Assembly: GCF_000332135.1 (NCBI RefSeq)
Contig: NZ_KB235896.1
Location: forward strand, 62,001-126,000
Direction: 5' to 3'
DNA length: 64,000 nucleotides
Source of the DNA: Anabaena sp. PCC 7108
Lineage (GTDB): Bacteria > Cyanobacteriota > Cyanobacteriia > Cyanobacteriales > Nostocaceae
Below the pieces are notes generated by a model. That model worked only from the letters and a program-made list of their open reading frames with translations, was not told the DNA's origin and did not search any database. The position numbers and the translations under genes are program-made. Below are positions 34,221 through 41,671 of this stretch, in pieces (the first letter of the stretch is position 1; every line of letters starts with the position of its first letter).

Positions 34221-34272
34221 AATGCTAAAATTTAGACCCCGAAAGGCTTTTACCACTGTCACCTGTCACCTG
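34221..34272 (-). repeat. 52-bp repeat, copy 2 (inverse of 29712-29763)
   Basis: Read on the minus strand it gives CAGGTGACAGGTGACAGTG, then a diverged middle, then TTTTAGCAT. Lies between tal and fbp. No gene in the spacer. Confidence 0.6.
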
Positions 34273-34386
34273 TTTCCTGTCACCTTCTATAACCTCACAT
34301 ACAAACATTGCTAATCCTGCATTACCCCAATTGCCAATCTTCAGCTTCATTACTGGCAACAGTTAGACGCTTTTTTTCAACTTCGT

Positions 34387-35436
34387 CTAATGACCGTTTT
34401 GAATAAAAGACTCTACCTTTGCCACATCTTGTTTACTACCAATAATTAGAGGTGTGCGTTGATGTAGTTTTTTGGGAACTACGTCTACAATATCTACTAA
34501 TCCTGTAGTCGCACGACCACCAGCTTGTTCAATCACAAATGCTAAAGGTGCAGATTCATAAAGTAGGCGCAATTTACCTTCTGGTTTTTGCAGTGTGCCT
34601 GGATAGAGAAACACACCACCTTGAACTAAAATTCTATGTATATCACTCACCATTGCGCCACTATAACGAGCGGTATAACCTTCGGTGCGATGAACATAGC
34701 GAATGTATTCTCTAATGGATTCATCCCACTGCCAGAAGTTACCTTCATTAACGCTGTAAACGGAACCGTGGTCAGGAATCTTGATATTTTCTTGTGTGAG
34801 AATAAATTCCCCTAAGCTGGGATCAAGGGTAAAGGAATGAACGCCTTTACCTATAGTATAGACCAGCATCGTGCAGGGACCGTACAGTATGTATCCAGCG
34901 GCAATTTGCTTGTGTCCGTTGGTCAACAGGTCAGTAGCTTTACCATCGCTATCGTCTCCTTCCTGTTGACGGATGGAGAAAATCGAACCTAAGCTGAGAT
35001 TAGTATCTGTGTTAGATGAACCATCTATTGGGTCATAAAGCAAGGTATAACGACCAATTGGGCAATTTTCCGGGATATAGTAGGGGTCTTCCATTTCCTC
35101 GGAAGCTAGGCGACAAACTAAGCCGCTTTGCTTAAATACTGAGATAAATACGTCGTTAGCGTAAACATCCAAATTTTTGACAGATTCTCCCTGGACGTTG
35201 ACTTCTCCAGTAAATCCCAGAACGCCTTCCATTAAGCCGGCGTTGCTCATGCGACGCGCCACTAGTTTACCAGCCAAAGCGATGCGATTCATCAGCGCAC
35301 TTAAATCCTGAGCGTCTGCGGAAAAACTTTGCAATTGCTGGAGTACATGACGCGATAAGGTTGTACAATCACGATCTAGGGCTTTATCTGTAGCGTAGTT
35401 GATCGACAAATTTAAAGATTCTGAGGCTTGAGCCAT
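34387..35436 (-). CDS. fbp: Class 1 fructose-1,6-bisphosphatase
   Basis: 349 residues, with the metal-site motif [20 protein letters not shown] (about 127-146) and [20 protein letters not shown] near the C-terminus. Makes fructose-6-phosphate in gluconeogenesis and the Calvin cycle. First gene of fbp-tal-zwf-opcA. Confidence 0.97.
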   Translation of the reverse strand: MAQASESLNLSINYATDKALDRDCTTLSRHVLQQLQSFSADAQDLSALMNRIALAGKLVARRMSNAGLMEGVLGFTGEVNVQGESVKNLDVYANDVFISVFKQSGLVCRLASEEMEDPYYIPENCPIGRYTLLYDPIDGSSNTDTNLSLGSIFSIRQQEGDDSDGKATDLLTNGHKQIAAGYILYGPCTMLVYTIGKGVHSFTLDPSLGEFILTQENIKIPDHGSVYSVNEGNFWQWDESIREYIRYVHRTEGYTARYSGAMVSDIHRILVQGGVFLYPGTLQKPEGKLRLLYESAPLAFVIEQAGGRATTGLVDIVDVVPKKLHQRTPLIIGSKQDVAKVESFIQNGH

Positions 35437-35777
35437 TTTTATTACTCCCTAGAGTTTTGCTTTTGGGTCAGTTTTACCAATGGCAACTTTTGGTTGCTGC
35501 CTCTATCTTAGAAAGGTATTTTGATAACTAAAGATTGATTTTAGATAAACTACAGAATTCAAATTTGAGCGTGTAAGGGGGACATCTTTTTTATCTCACG
35601 CAGAGGCGCAGAGTCGCCAAGAGAAATCAAGGATGTGATCTAAATGCATGGAAACTGCTGTATTTTAAGATGCTAAGATTTTACTGGGGATTGGTGATTT
35701 TAAGTATTTTTTCTGAGTTGTAAATTCATTTTTAGTAATTATTAACACTATATAAAAACTGTTTTATTATATGGGTA
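35437..35777. other. Promoter-side spacer between fbp and the PFE-CTERM gene
   Basis: No gene seen. Contains an ACGCAGAGGCGCAGAGTCGCC repeat-type tract (about 35599-35619, one more copy of the family at 4490 and 63060). The fbp operon promoter must lie here, but I cannot assign a convincing one. Confidence 0.5.
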
Positions 35778-35802
35778 ATGTATCTTTTAAGATTTTACAC
35801 TC

Positions 35803-36368
35803 ATGGCAAAAATGAAGCTTTCTACCCCCCCATAATCGCTAAAAGCCTTGCTGTAGCTGGATTTGGTGCTTCAGTATTACTAGGCGCTGCCCCTGCTAAT
35901 GCCCTTGATTTCACCTTTTCTTTTCAGGATGTAGATGGCGGGACTAACGGATTTGTTACAGGCACATTAAGTGGTCTAGTAGAGGGTAATAACGCTGGAC
36001 CAGGGATTACAGCAACAGTTACATCCAGTCCTGGAGGTGATGGAGTCGGTTTCGGTTATAATCTTGGGGGTGCTGGTTCTCCAGCTTTTACCGTTACTGG
36101 TGGTAATATCACTTATGCTGATATCTTATTCGGTGATGGAACTAATGAGTTATTATTAAGACCACCAGGTTCTAGTACTTTAACCTATCTGTTTACACCC
36201 ACTAATACATATTTTGATTTTTCTAGCGCCACAACAACATTCACTCCTGTCTCTGCGGCTGTTCCCTTTGAGCTTAACTCTACTGTGGGACTAGCAACAT
36301 TAGGTATTTGCTTTGGTGCTGCTAAATTACGGAGAAAGCATCTTGCTAAAAAACTTGTGGTGAGTTGA
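35803..36368 (+). pseudogene. PFE-CTERM sorted exported protein, frameshifted in a C7 run near its start
   Basis: The main frame (from 35778) encodes a signal-peptide core (IAKSLAVAGFGASVLLGAAP, cleavage after ANA) and a secreted beta-rich domain. It ends with the PFE-CTERM sorting signal VPFELNSTVGLATLGICFGA plus basic tail (KLRRKHLAKK). The natural-looking start is ATG 35803 (MAKMKLSTP), but it is one base out of frame with the rest: the run of seven C at 35825-35831 would need to be eight. Translated from 35778 instead, the N-terminus is an atypical MYLLRFYTHGKNEAFYPP. This is either a sequencing error, a phase-variable tract or a real frameshift. Confidence 0.65.
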
Positions 36369-36384
36369 GATAATTTTGGATTCT

Positions 36385-36405
36385 GGGTTTAGCATTGCTA
36401 AACCC
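36385..36405. terminator. Hairpin after the PFE-CTERM gene
   Basis: Perfect 9-bp stem GGGTTTAGC-ATT-GCTAAACCC, 17 bp after the stop codon. No T-run follows, so termination is not certain. Confidence 0.45.
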
Positions 36406-36492
36406 CTACGCATTGAATCAAATCAAAAAAAGCTGTTTTGAAAAATATATTACCCCTTTCTAATAATCTGTGATGGTTTCAAACCAGCTGAA

Positions 36493-36792
36493 TTAAAAAT
36501 CTTGTCTCGACTCCCAACTACCACGTCGATTATCATCCCTTCGATTATCTTCTCGTGGTTTTGCTTTATTAACTCTCAGTTGACGACCCATCCATTCTGC
36601 ACCGTCTAATTCTGTAATAGCTGCATCTTCTTGTGCGTCTTCGATCATATCAACAAAAGCAAATCCACGTATTTTTCCAGTTTCGCGGTCAGTAGGTAAG
36701 ACAACTCTTTTAACTTCGCCATAATCAGCAAACACGGCTTTTAAGTCTGCTTCGGTCGCACGGTAAGAGAGATTTCCAACGTAAATAGTCAT
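36493..36792 (-). CDS. RRM-type RNA-binding protein (cyanobacterial Rbp family)
   Basis: 99 residues: a single RNA recognition motif with RNP2 (IYVGNL, residues 3-8) and RNP1 (IRGFAFVDM, about 41-49), followed by a basic tail (REDNRRDDNRRGSWESRQDF). Such proteins are often cold-induced in filamentous cyanobacteria and bind mRNA. The 160-nt AT-rich region upstream could be a regulatory leader. Confidence 0.93.
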   Translation of the reverse strand: MTIYVGNLSYRATEADLKAVFADYGEVKRVVLPTDRETGKIRGFAFVDMIEDAQEDAAITELDGAEWMGRQLRVNKAKPREDNRRDDNRRGSWESRQDF

Positions 36793-37110
36793 GTGGGTCA
36801 GGTAATTTTCAACAAAAAGCGATTAGTTCAGCTAGAAAACAGAATTACGCAAATTGCAAGTATTGCATAGTCTTTTCTGATTCATAGACAGCAAAAGTTG
36901 TAGGACATTAACCATAACTTAATCTGCCATCAGACTGAATATACTTATACGTTTATTATCATAGCTGATAGTGACATTTTCCCAAGCATGACGTTTTATA
37001 AAAAAATGTAATATTAGTATGATTAAGATAATTAAAATAATCTACTTTTATGTTTTACATCTATTAACCGTTAACATTTCAATAGTTAACGGTTAAAGGT
37101 TAAGAAAAGA
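36793..37110. other. Spacer with a perfect inverted repeat (37064-37096)
   Basis: TTAACCGTTAAC (37064-37075), nine bases, GTTAACGGTTAA (37085-37096): a 12-bp perfect stem. It lies 14 bp beyond the stop of the small gene at 37111, so it may stabilise or end its transcript. No gene in the rest; it includes the leader of the RRM gene. Confidence 0.6.
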
Positions 37111-37329
37111 TTATTCAATTGTAATTTGTTGCGGTGTATTGGCTTTGCCGTTTTGCGCCTCTGTGCCAGTCTTGCTACAACTATTTGCACAACCTTCTTG
37201 ATTTAGCCAACTTTTCACAGGATCTTCGTTCAGGTTGAGTCGGAGGACACCAGAAACAAACCCACCCATAAATGAAACTGGATTCTGGGCAAGTTTTTGA
37301 AATAGGGGCGATAATTCACTAATAAACAT
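37111..37329 (-). CDS. Small hypothetical protein
   Basis: 72 residues, MFISELSPLFQKLAQNPVSF, with a glycine-containing amphipathic stretch (MGGFVSGVLRLNLNEDPVKS) and two cysteines (CANSC) in a polar C-terminus. Reads like a conserved cyanobacterial small protein of unknown function. Downstream of nrdJ on the same strand, separated by an STRR element. Confidence 0.6.
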   Translation of the reverse strand: MFISELSPLFQKLAQNPVSFMGGFVSGVLRLNLNEDPVKSWLNQEGCANSCSKTGTEAQNGKANTPQQITIE

Positions 37330-37395
37330 TACACTCTCCCAGTATTGTAAAAAATTATTAATTCTTCATCAATCGTAACTTAGAAAGCTATTTTC

Positions 37396-37461
37396 GGTAA
37401 TAGGTAATGGGTAAAAAATTCTTACCAATCACCAATCACCAATCACCAATCACCAATCACC
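37396..37461. repeat. Heptanucleotide tandem repeat after nrdJ
   Basis: GGTAATAGGTAATGGGTAA (37396-37414) followed by five ACCAATC units (37423-37461) that reach the nrdJ stop codon. The two halves are complementary. Confidence 0.75.
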
Positions 37462-38534
37462 TATGACGTTGGCGTTTGATCTGGAAACATACATTTATCA
37501 GAGTCACAACCACTGGGGCCTGCTTCTGATAATTCCCCTAAATCGTAACGACTTAACGCCCCACAGAAATCATCTGTTGTACGTCTTGCTTTTACTTCTG
37601 CTGACAAGCGTTCATAAGTGGCTTTGTCTATTGGTTCAAAGGGTAAGCGAGGGAAAGATTGTAAATCATCAAACCGGGCTAATAAAGCCGCAGAAATATA
37701 TCCTTCATCATTTTGGATAGCTTCATAGATGCGTGTTCCCAAGGGTTCAACTTCCTCTGAACGGAGTTCTAAGGTAGCGGAGGTGTTATGGGTGACGTAA
37801 TGACTCTGCACTTGCATGACAAAATCTAATTGAGCTAAAACAGAAAATTGAGCAACTTCTATTTCATCAGCACCGGGTAAATCAGCCCAAGATACAGCCA
37901 CGGGGATTTCTACTAACCATTCTGTACAACGAGGATCAAAAGGATCGTTGAGTAGGTTGCCGTTTTCGTCTTTGTCAGATTGGGAGGGAATGACGTTATA
38001 ACCATAGTCTATACAAGCTAGGGCTACAGGGTCATTTTTACCGAAGGTAATCCGACGGATGAATCTTTGGGCTTTGGGGGGATGCCAACCGGGAGAAGCA
38101 CCTGTTAAGAGGGATTTTGTGCCAGCTGGTTGGACTGTTGTACAACGGTTGGGACGTTTGATGTTGTGGCGATCGCAATATTCCCACACAACTTTATGAA
38201 CTACATCTTTCCAGAAGTTGAGATATTTTTGCTCACCACGTTTGAAAACCATTCCTTCGGTGGTTTCTGGTCTTCCTGCTTCCCACCAGCGTAACCAATT
38301 TGTGCCAAAAGCATGGACAAAGAAGTCAAATAAACCCGTGAAGGAAACACCGACAATGGGATCAAGTTCCCGACTGTATTGATAGCGGGGTTCTAGGAAT
38401 TGGTGATTTAACAGCGCGACGACGGAAAGCGCCCCAGCGGTAAATGCCTCTTCTTGTTCTTTGTAGTTGTCGGGATCGAGTTGATTTAAGTGTACCTCAG
38501 ACAAATTACAGTGGAAGTCAGCACCAATAATCTC
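37461..38534 (-). CDS. nrdJ: Class II ribonucleotide reductase, exon 2 (C-terminal part)
   Basis: 357 codons plus stop, beginning with GAG ATT ATT (EIIGADFHCNLSEVHLNQ) directly after the intron. Downstream landmarks are RCTTVQPAGTKSLLTGASPG and the C-terminal redox pair CDSDKC (near the end) that re-reduces the active site. Joined to exon 1 it gives a 766-residue monomeric adenosylcobalamin-dependent ribonucleoside triphosphate reductase of the Lactobacillus leichmannii type. No start codon or ribosome binding site of its own is expected; a TTG at 38504 is in frame but internal to conserved sequence. Confidence 0.93.
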   Translation of the reverse strand, partial: EIIGADFHCNLSEVHLNQLDPDNYKEQEEAFTAGALSVVALLNHQFLEPRYQYSRELDPIVGVSFTGLFDFFVHAFGTNWLRWWEAGRPETTEGMVFKRGEQKYLNFWKDVVHKVVWEYCDRHNIKRPNRCTTVQPAGTKSLLTGASPGWHPPKAQRFIRRITFGKNDPVALACIDYGYNVIPSQSDKDENGNLLNDPFDPRCTEWLVEIPVAVSWADLPGADEIEVAQFSVLAQLDFVMQVQSHYVTHNTSATLELRSEEVEPLGTRIYEAIQNDEGYISAALLARFDDLQSFPRLPFEPIDKATYERLSAEVKARRTTDDFCGALSRYDLGELSEAGPSGCDSDKCMFPDQTPTS

Positions 38535-38818
38535 CAGTTTTGTTATCCTAGAGGCTTTTTATCCTCTAGTTCTACAGGTTCTATATTCCCTGTAGCTCCG
38601 CGTACCTTTTGTACGTATGACTGTAAATGATAGAGAAATACGTACCCCCACACTCTTGGAGATTTATATTCTAGAAAACAATTTTCATTGCAATCTAGTT
38701 TCACTCTCTACGCTGTACGGTGTCAATAGCTTTTTATTTCCATTGATTACCACGGGATTAGCTTCTCAGCTTTCCCCGTATTTGCGGGGTTTTTTACGTG
38801 AGGCAAGTATTATAAAGT
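38535..38818 (-). ncRNA. Group I intron in nrdJ (284 nt)
   Basis: Between the codons for Gly409 and Glu410 of the reductase. The 5' exon ends CGTGTGGT; the intron sequence GCCTCACG about 14 nt inside pairs with it, leaving the conserved U-G wobble at the 5' splice site (P1). The intron ends in G (AAAACTG, then exon GAG), as group I introns do. A strong hairpin AACCCCGCAAATACGGGG-like stem and a GAGAGTGAAACTAG core segment are present. 284 nt is not a multiple of three and brings a stop (TAA) after two codons, so splicing is needed. No homing endonuclease inside. Confidence 0.88.
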
Positions 38819-40045
38819 ACCACACGGATTTAAGCCAAATCTACCTATTCTATGTTCTAGCTCATCAGCATCAATTTTAGGATGGTATTCTTTTATCCAT
38901 TGCTCGACTTTTCCTTGCTCGTAAGCTTGCAAAAAGTCTTTTTTAAGTTCTGGTGTATTTAATAAATCAGCATTAGCTCTAGCGACTGCTTCACCAGCCC
39001 ATTGAATTGCCCCTTCACCACTGTAATATTGTTTACGTACAGCAGCAATGGATTCTTCTAAAGTTGGTTTGCGGTGAAAGACTCGTGTATGGTTGGCCAT
39101 CCTCAGAGAATCGCGTTCTGGATCTATACGCCAGTTACCTTCTGCGTCTTGTTGCCAGAGGTTATCTTTAGCAGTTGCGCCTTGTTCATCTTCAGAAACG
39201 AATTGTCTCATCCCTGCGGACCTTCTTATATTGCCGGCAACAATTGTGACAGCAGCTTCATCAATTAATAAACAGCATTCAACTGAGTTTAATTGTCTGC
39301 CTATTGCCTTATTGAGAATAGAGGCGCAACGCTGATATAATCCTGGCAACTTCACAGGGTTAGCCATACCACCAAAACCTTTAAGAGTTTCCCCAGATTG
39401 GCGGATATCGCTAATATCAACAATTACCTGAACGTCACCTGTGAAGCGTTCATCCGTAGAAAGTTCTAAAAGAGTTTGATAGGATTTTACCCAACCTTCC
39501 CGACTGTCTCCAACGTGGATAGTAGCGGTGTTAGCTTCTATATGGATTTGTGTAAATTCACGACGCTGTTCTTGGGGTGTGTTGCCAATTTCGCCGCGAA
39601 TGGTGACATGGAGAAGATTACGGATAGGAGGAAGTTGATTAATATATTCTGGTTCGATGATCGCACCTGTACCACAGCCCATCATGGCTAGATCCATCAT
39701 CAACCCGAAAGCACTCCAGTCTACAAGGTTGGTGGAAGTGCAATTATAAGCGCCGGAGAAGTTTTTGGGTTTGGTTAACCAATCTGTACCACCAACCCAC
39801 ATCCAGCGACCACTGGGGAGGGATTTCATGTTTCGCTGCATCTTGTCTAAAATGGCAGCTTCTTCACGGGTGAGTTTTCCCAGTTCTACTAAACCGCGTA
39901 AAGTGCGATCGCATACCTGCTCCCATGTTTCTCTCAATCCTGCCTGTGTACGACGGCTGTAGGTTCTAAAAAACACCGGATTGGCGGCTGGAGCAGATTC
40001 TGGAAAGGTTGCACCCTGACGTTGACGTTCAAGTTCTCGAACCAT
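38819..40045 (-). CDS. nrdJ: Class II ribonucleotide reductase, exon 1 (N-terminal part)
   Basis: 409 codons from ATG 40045 (MVRELERQRQGATFPESAPA). The barrel and allosteric region are complete: LPSGRWMWVGGTDWL, SAFGLMMDLAMMGCGTGAII with the cysteine corresponding to Cys119, and AGNIRRSAGMRQF. It ends LNPCG with Cys408, the thiyl-radical cysteine, numbered as in the L. leichmannii enzyme. Makes dNTPs without oxygen dependence using adenosylcobalamin. The gene is interrupted directly after this motif by a group I intron. Confidence 0.95.
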
Positions 40046-40280
40046 AATAAAGTATGATTGCTTGTAAATAAACTATGACTATACGCCAAGTAGATTTAAG
40101 ATTAAAGATTGAAAAATTTACCACTTTGCGCTATGGCTTAGTCTGTGTCAATTATAACTATACTTTTGTTTTTTGTTTAAGTATAAAACCCTGAACGTGA
40201 ATTATCAGGGTAGTAGAATCTCAAAGTTTTACCTGTCAGGTTTTCCAAAATAAGATATCTGTGTAATTCTGCTATTTGTT
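39968..40280 (-). repeat. nrdJ 5' end and leader, copy A of a direct duplication
   Basis: The first 25 codons of nrdJ plus about 230 bp of leader are repeated at about 41170-41495 with point differences. The leader contains ACCCTG...CAGGGT hairpin (40188-40211), which on the minus strand is followed by TTTTAT and may terminate transcripts arriving from the upstream gene at 40303. Confidence 0.85.
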
Positions 40281-40302
40281 TAATTTTTCCGTTGACTATC
40301 CA

Positions 40303-40659
40303 TCAAGCAGAGATAGCAAGTAAAGATGCCAGTTCACTTGTATTAGTTACGACTTGATTTAATTGCTCACTGAAATAGATAATTTCGTAATTAGGTGCAA
40401 GTTCTTTTTGCAGTTGTTTCCACAAACTAATTCCTTCTTGTTCAAAAGCTGCTGCTGCTTCTGGACTCAAATCTGGTGAATTACCAGGATCTTGCCAATC
40501 TAACGTGCCATTATAAGCAGTTGCCCATTTTCTCAAATGGTTAATGGTTTCTTGGCTGAGGGGCAGTTTTGCTGGGTCAATGTTACCAACTTTATCAGTA
40601 TCTGCCCACCATAAAGGGTCGCACCCATAATCAGCCATTAGTTTAATTTTTATTGCCAT
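40303..40659 (-). CDS. Putative immunity protein of the adjacent toxin-like gene
   Basis: 118 residues from ATG 40659 (MAIKIKLMADYGCDPLWWAD), preferred over the in-frame 40704 start because known relatives begin with this strand. Landmarks: GNIDPAKLPLSQETINHLRK, WATAYNGTLDWQDPGNSPDL and a C-terminal LWKQLQKELAPNYEIIYFSE. Proteins of this shape are found as partners of small secreted or intracellular nuclease toxins. Starts 16 bp after the stop of the toxin-like gene. Role inferred from context. Confidence 0.6.
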   Translation of the reverse strand: MAIKIKLMADYGCDPLWWADTDKVGNIDPAKLPLSQETINHLRKWATAYNGTLDWQDPGNSPDLSPEAAAAFEQEGISLWKQLQKELAPNYEIIYFSEQLNQVVTNTSELASLLAISA

Positions 40660-40675
40660 AGCTACTACGGTGGAA

Positions 40676-41065
40676 TTATGGTAATGAGGCTGGATTAGCT
40701 CCAACTATATAACCATTATCGCCTACTGTCACTGCTATATACTGCTTTTTTCCATTAAAATTTACTTCATAGATTTCTCTTCGGGGTTCTACTGTTCCTT
40801 GATAACCAAGAAACATTCCATTGATTACAGCAGCCATAACAACATCGGCGATTTCATCTTCAGAAATTCCAAGTTTGGCAAAGTCTTCTTGATGTTTCTC
40901 TAAAATGTGTAATAGTCCACTTCCTCTTTTACCAGATTTTCCTTGTTCTAAAAAGACGATTTTGCCATCAGCTTGTTTAACAATCTTGACTATTTTTTCA
41001 GGGGTATGTTTAATGCCAAGTTGGAGAAGTTCGGAAATCAAGGCCAATTTTTCATCACTATCCAT
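40676..41065 (-). CDS. Small toxin-like protein, possibly BECR-fold RNase
   Basis: 129 residues, MDSDEKLALISELLQLGIKH. The core GLLHILEKHQEDFAKLGISE (about 51-70) followed by EIYEVNFNGKKQYIAVTVGD and NGYIVGANPAS resembles the barnase/EndoU/colicin/RelE (BECR) type nuclease domains with a conserved HILxKH motif. This is pattern recognition, not a search result. AGGAGAAAAAA lies before the start. It and the next gene lie between two copies of the nrdJ leader, and copy B could act as their promoter. Confidence 0.6.
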   Translation of the reverse strand: MDSDEKLALISELLQLGIKHTPEKIVKIVKQADGKIVFLEQGKSGKRGSGLLHILEKHQEDFAKLGISEDEIADVVMAAVINGMFLGYQGTVEPRREIYEVNFNGKKQYIAVTVGDNGYIVGANPASLP

Positions 41066-41097
41066 TTTTTTCTCCTTAAATTGGGGGTAAGTTCTGT

Positions 41098-41275
41098 CTA
41101 ACTAAATGGCGTAAAGTGCGATAGCAAAGCGCGACATAGGAATCGCTTTTTGTCCCATAACGGCAAGTTCAAAAACACCAGATTGGTTGCTGGAGCAGAT
41201 TCTGGAAAGGTTGCACCCTGACGTTGACGTATAACTCCTACGTCGTCACGCAAGCTATCAAGTTCTCGAACCATG
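41098..41275 (-). pseudogene. Truncated duplicate of the nrdJ 5' end
   Basis: From ATG 41275 the frame reads MVRELDSLRDDVGVIRQRQG, then ATFPESAPATNLVF, matching nrdJ codons 1-26 with a nine-codon in-frame insertion after MVREL, then departs and stops at 41098. The start of the toxin-like gene lies 33 bp after that stop, so this relic could serve as leader peptide for it. Confidence 0.8.
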
Positions 41276-41495
41276 ATAAAGTTGCTTACTTGTAAACAAA
41301 CTATGACTATACGCCAAGTAGATTTAGGATGGAAGATTGAAAATTTTACCACTTTGCGCTGTGGCTTAATTCGTGTAAATTGTAACTATAAAATGGTGTA
41401 AGTATAAAACCCTGACTGTATGCCAGGGTAGTAGAATCTCAAAGTTTTACCTGTCAGGTTTTCTGAAATAGGCTATCTGTGTCATACTGTTCTTT
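41170..41495 (-). repeat. nrdJ 5' end and leader, copy B of a direct duplication
   Basis: Aligns with 39968-40280 through the coding start, the ATGACTATACGCCAAGTAGA stretch, TTTACCACTTTGCGCT, the CCCTG...CAGGG hairpin (arms changed together) and AATCTCAAAGTTTTACCTGT. The spacer to the CHAT gene (41496-41671) shows nothing else. Confidence 0.85.
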
Positions 41496-41671
41496 TGTTT
41501 AATTCCTTCCCTAGCAAGAAGCTGAGTATTTTTTTAGGTTTGATTGCGCTGATGTAAATCTGATTATTTCAGTTTTGCGCTATATGTACACTAATATTGA
41601 TTAATATATATTATTAAAATGTATAATTTCCCTTCATCATTACTGCTAAACAATTACTGATTAATAAAATA

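Noticed and set aside
38617-38880. Plus-strand 87-codon frame across the nrdJ intron
   Set aside because: It runs antisense to the intron and exon 1 and has no recognisable protein features; the intron structure explains the sequence.
40080-40300. Cobalamin riboswitch in the leader of the B12-dependent reductase
   Set aside because: No B12-box-like core could be found; the conserved hairpin is a simple stem, and it is better read as a terminator or leader element.
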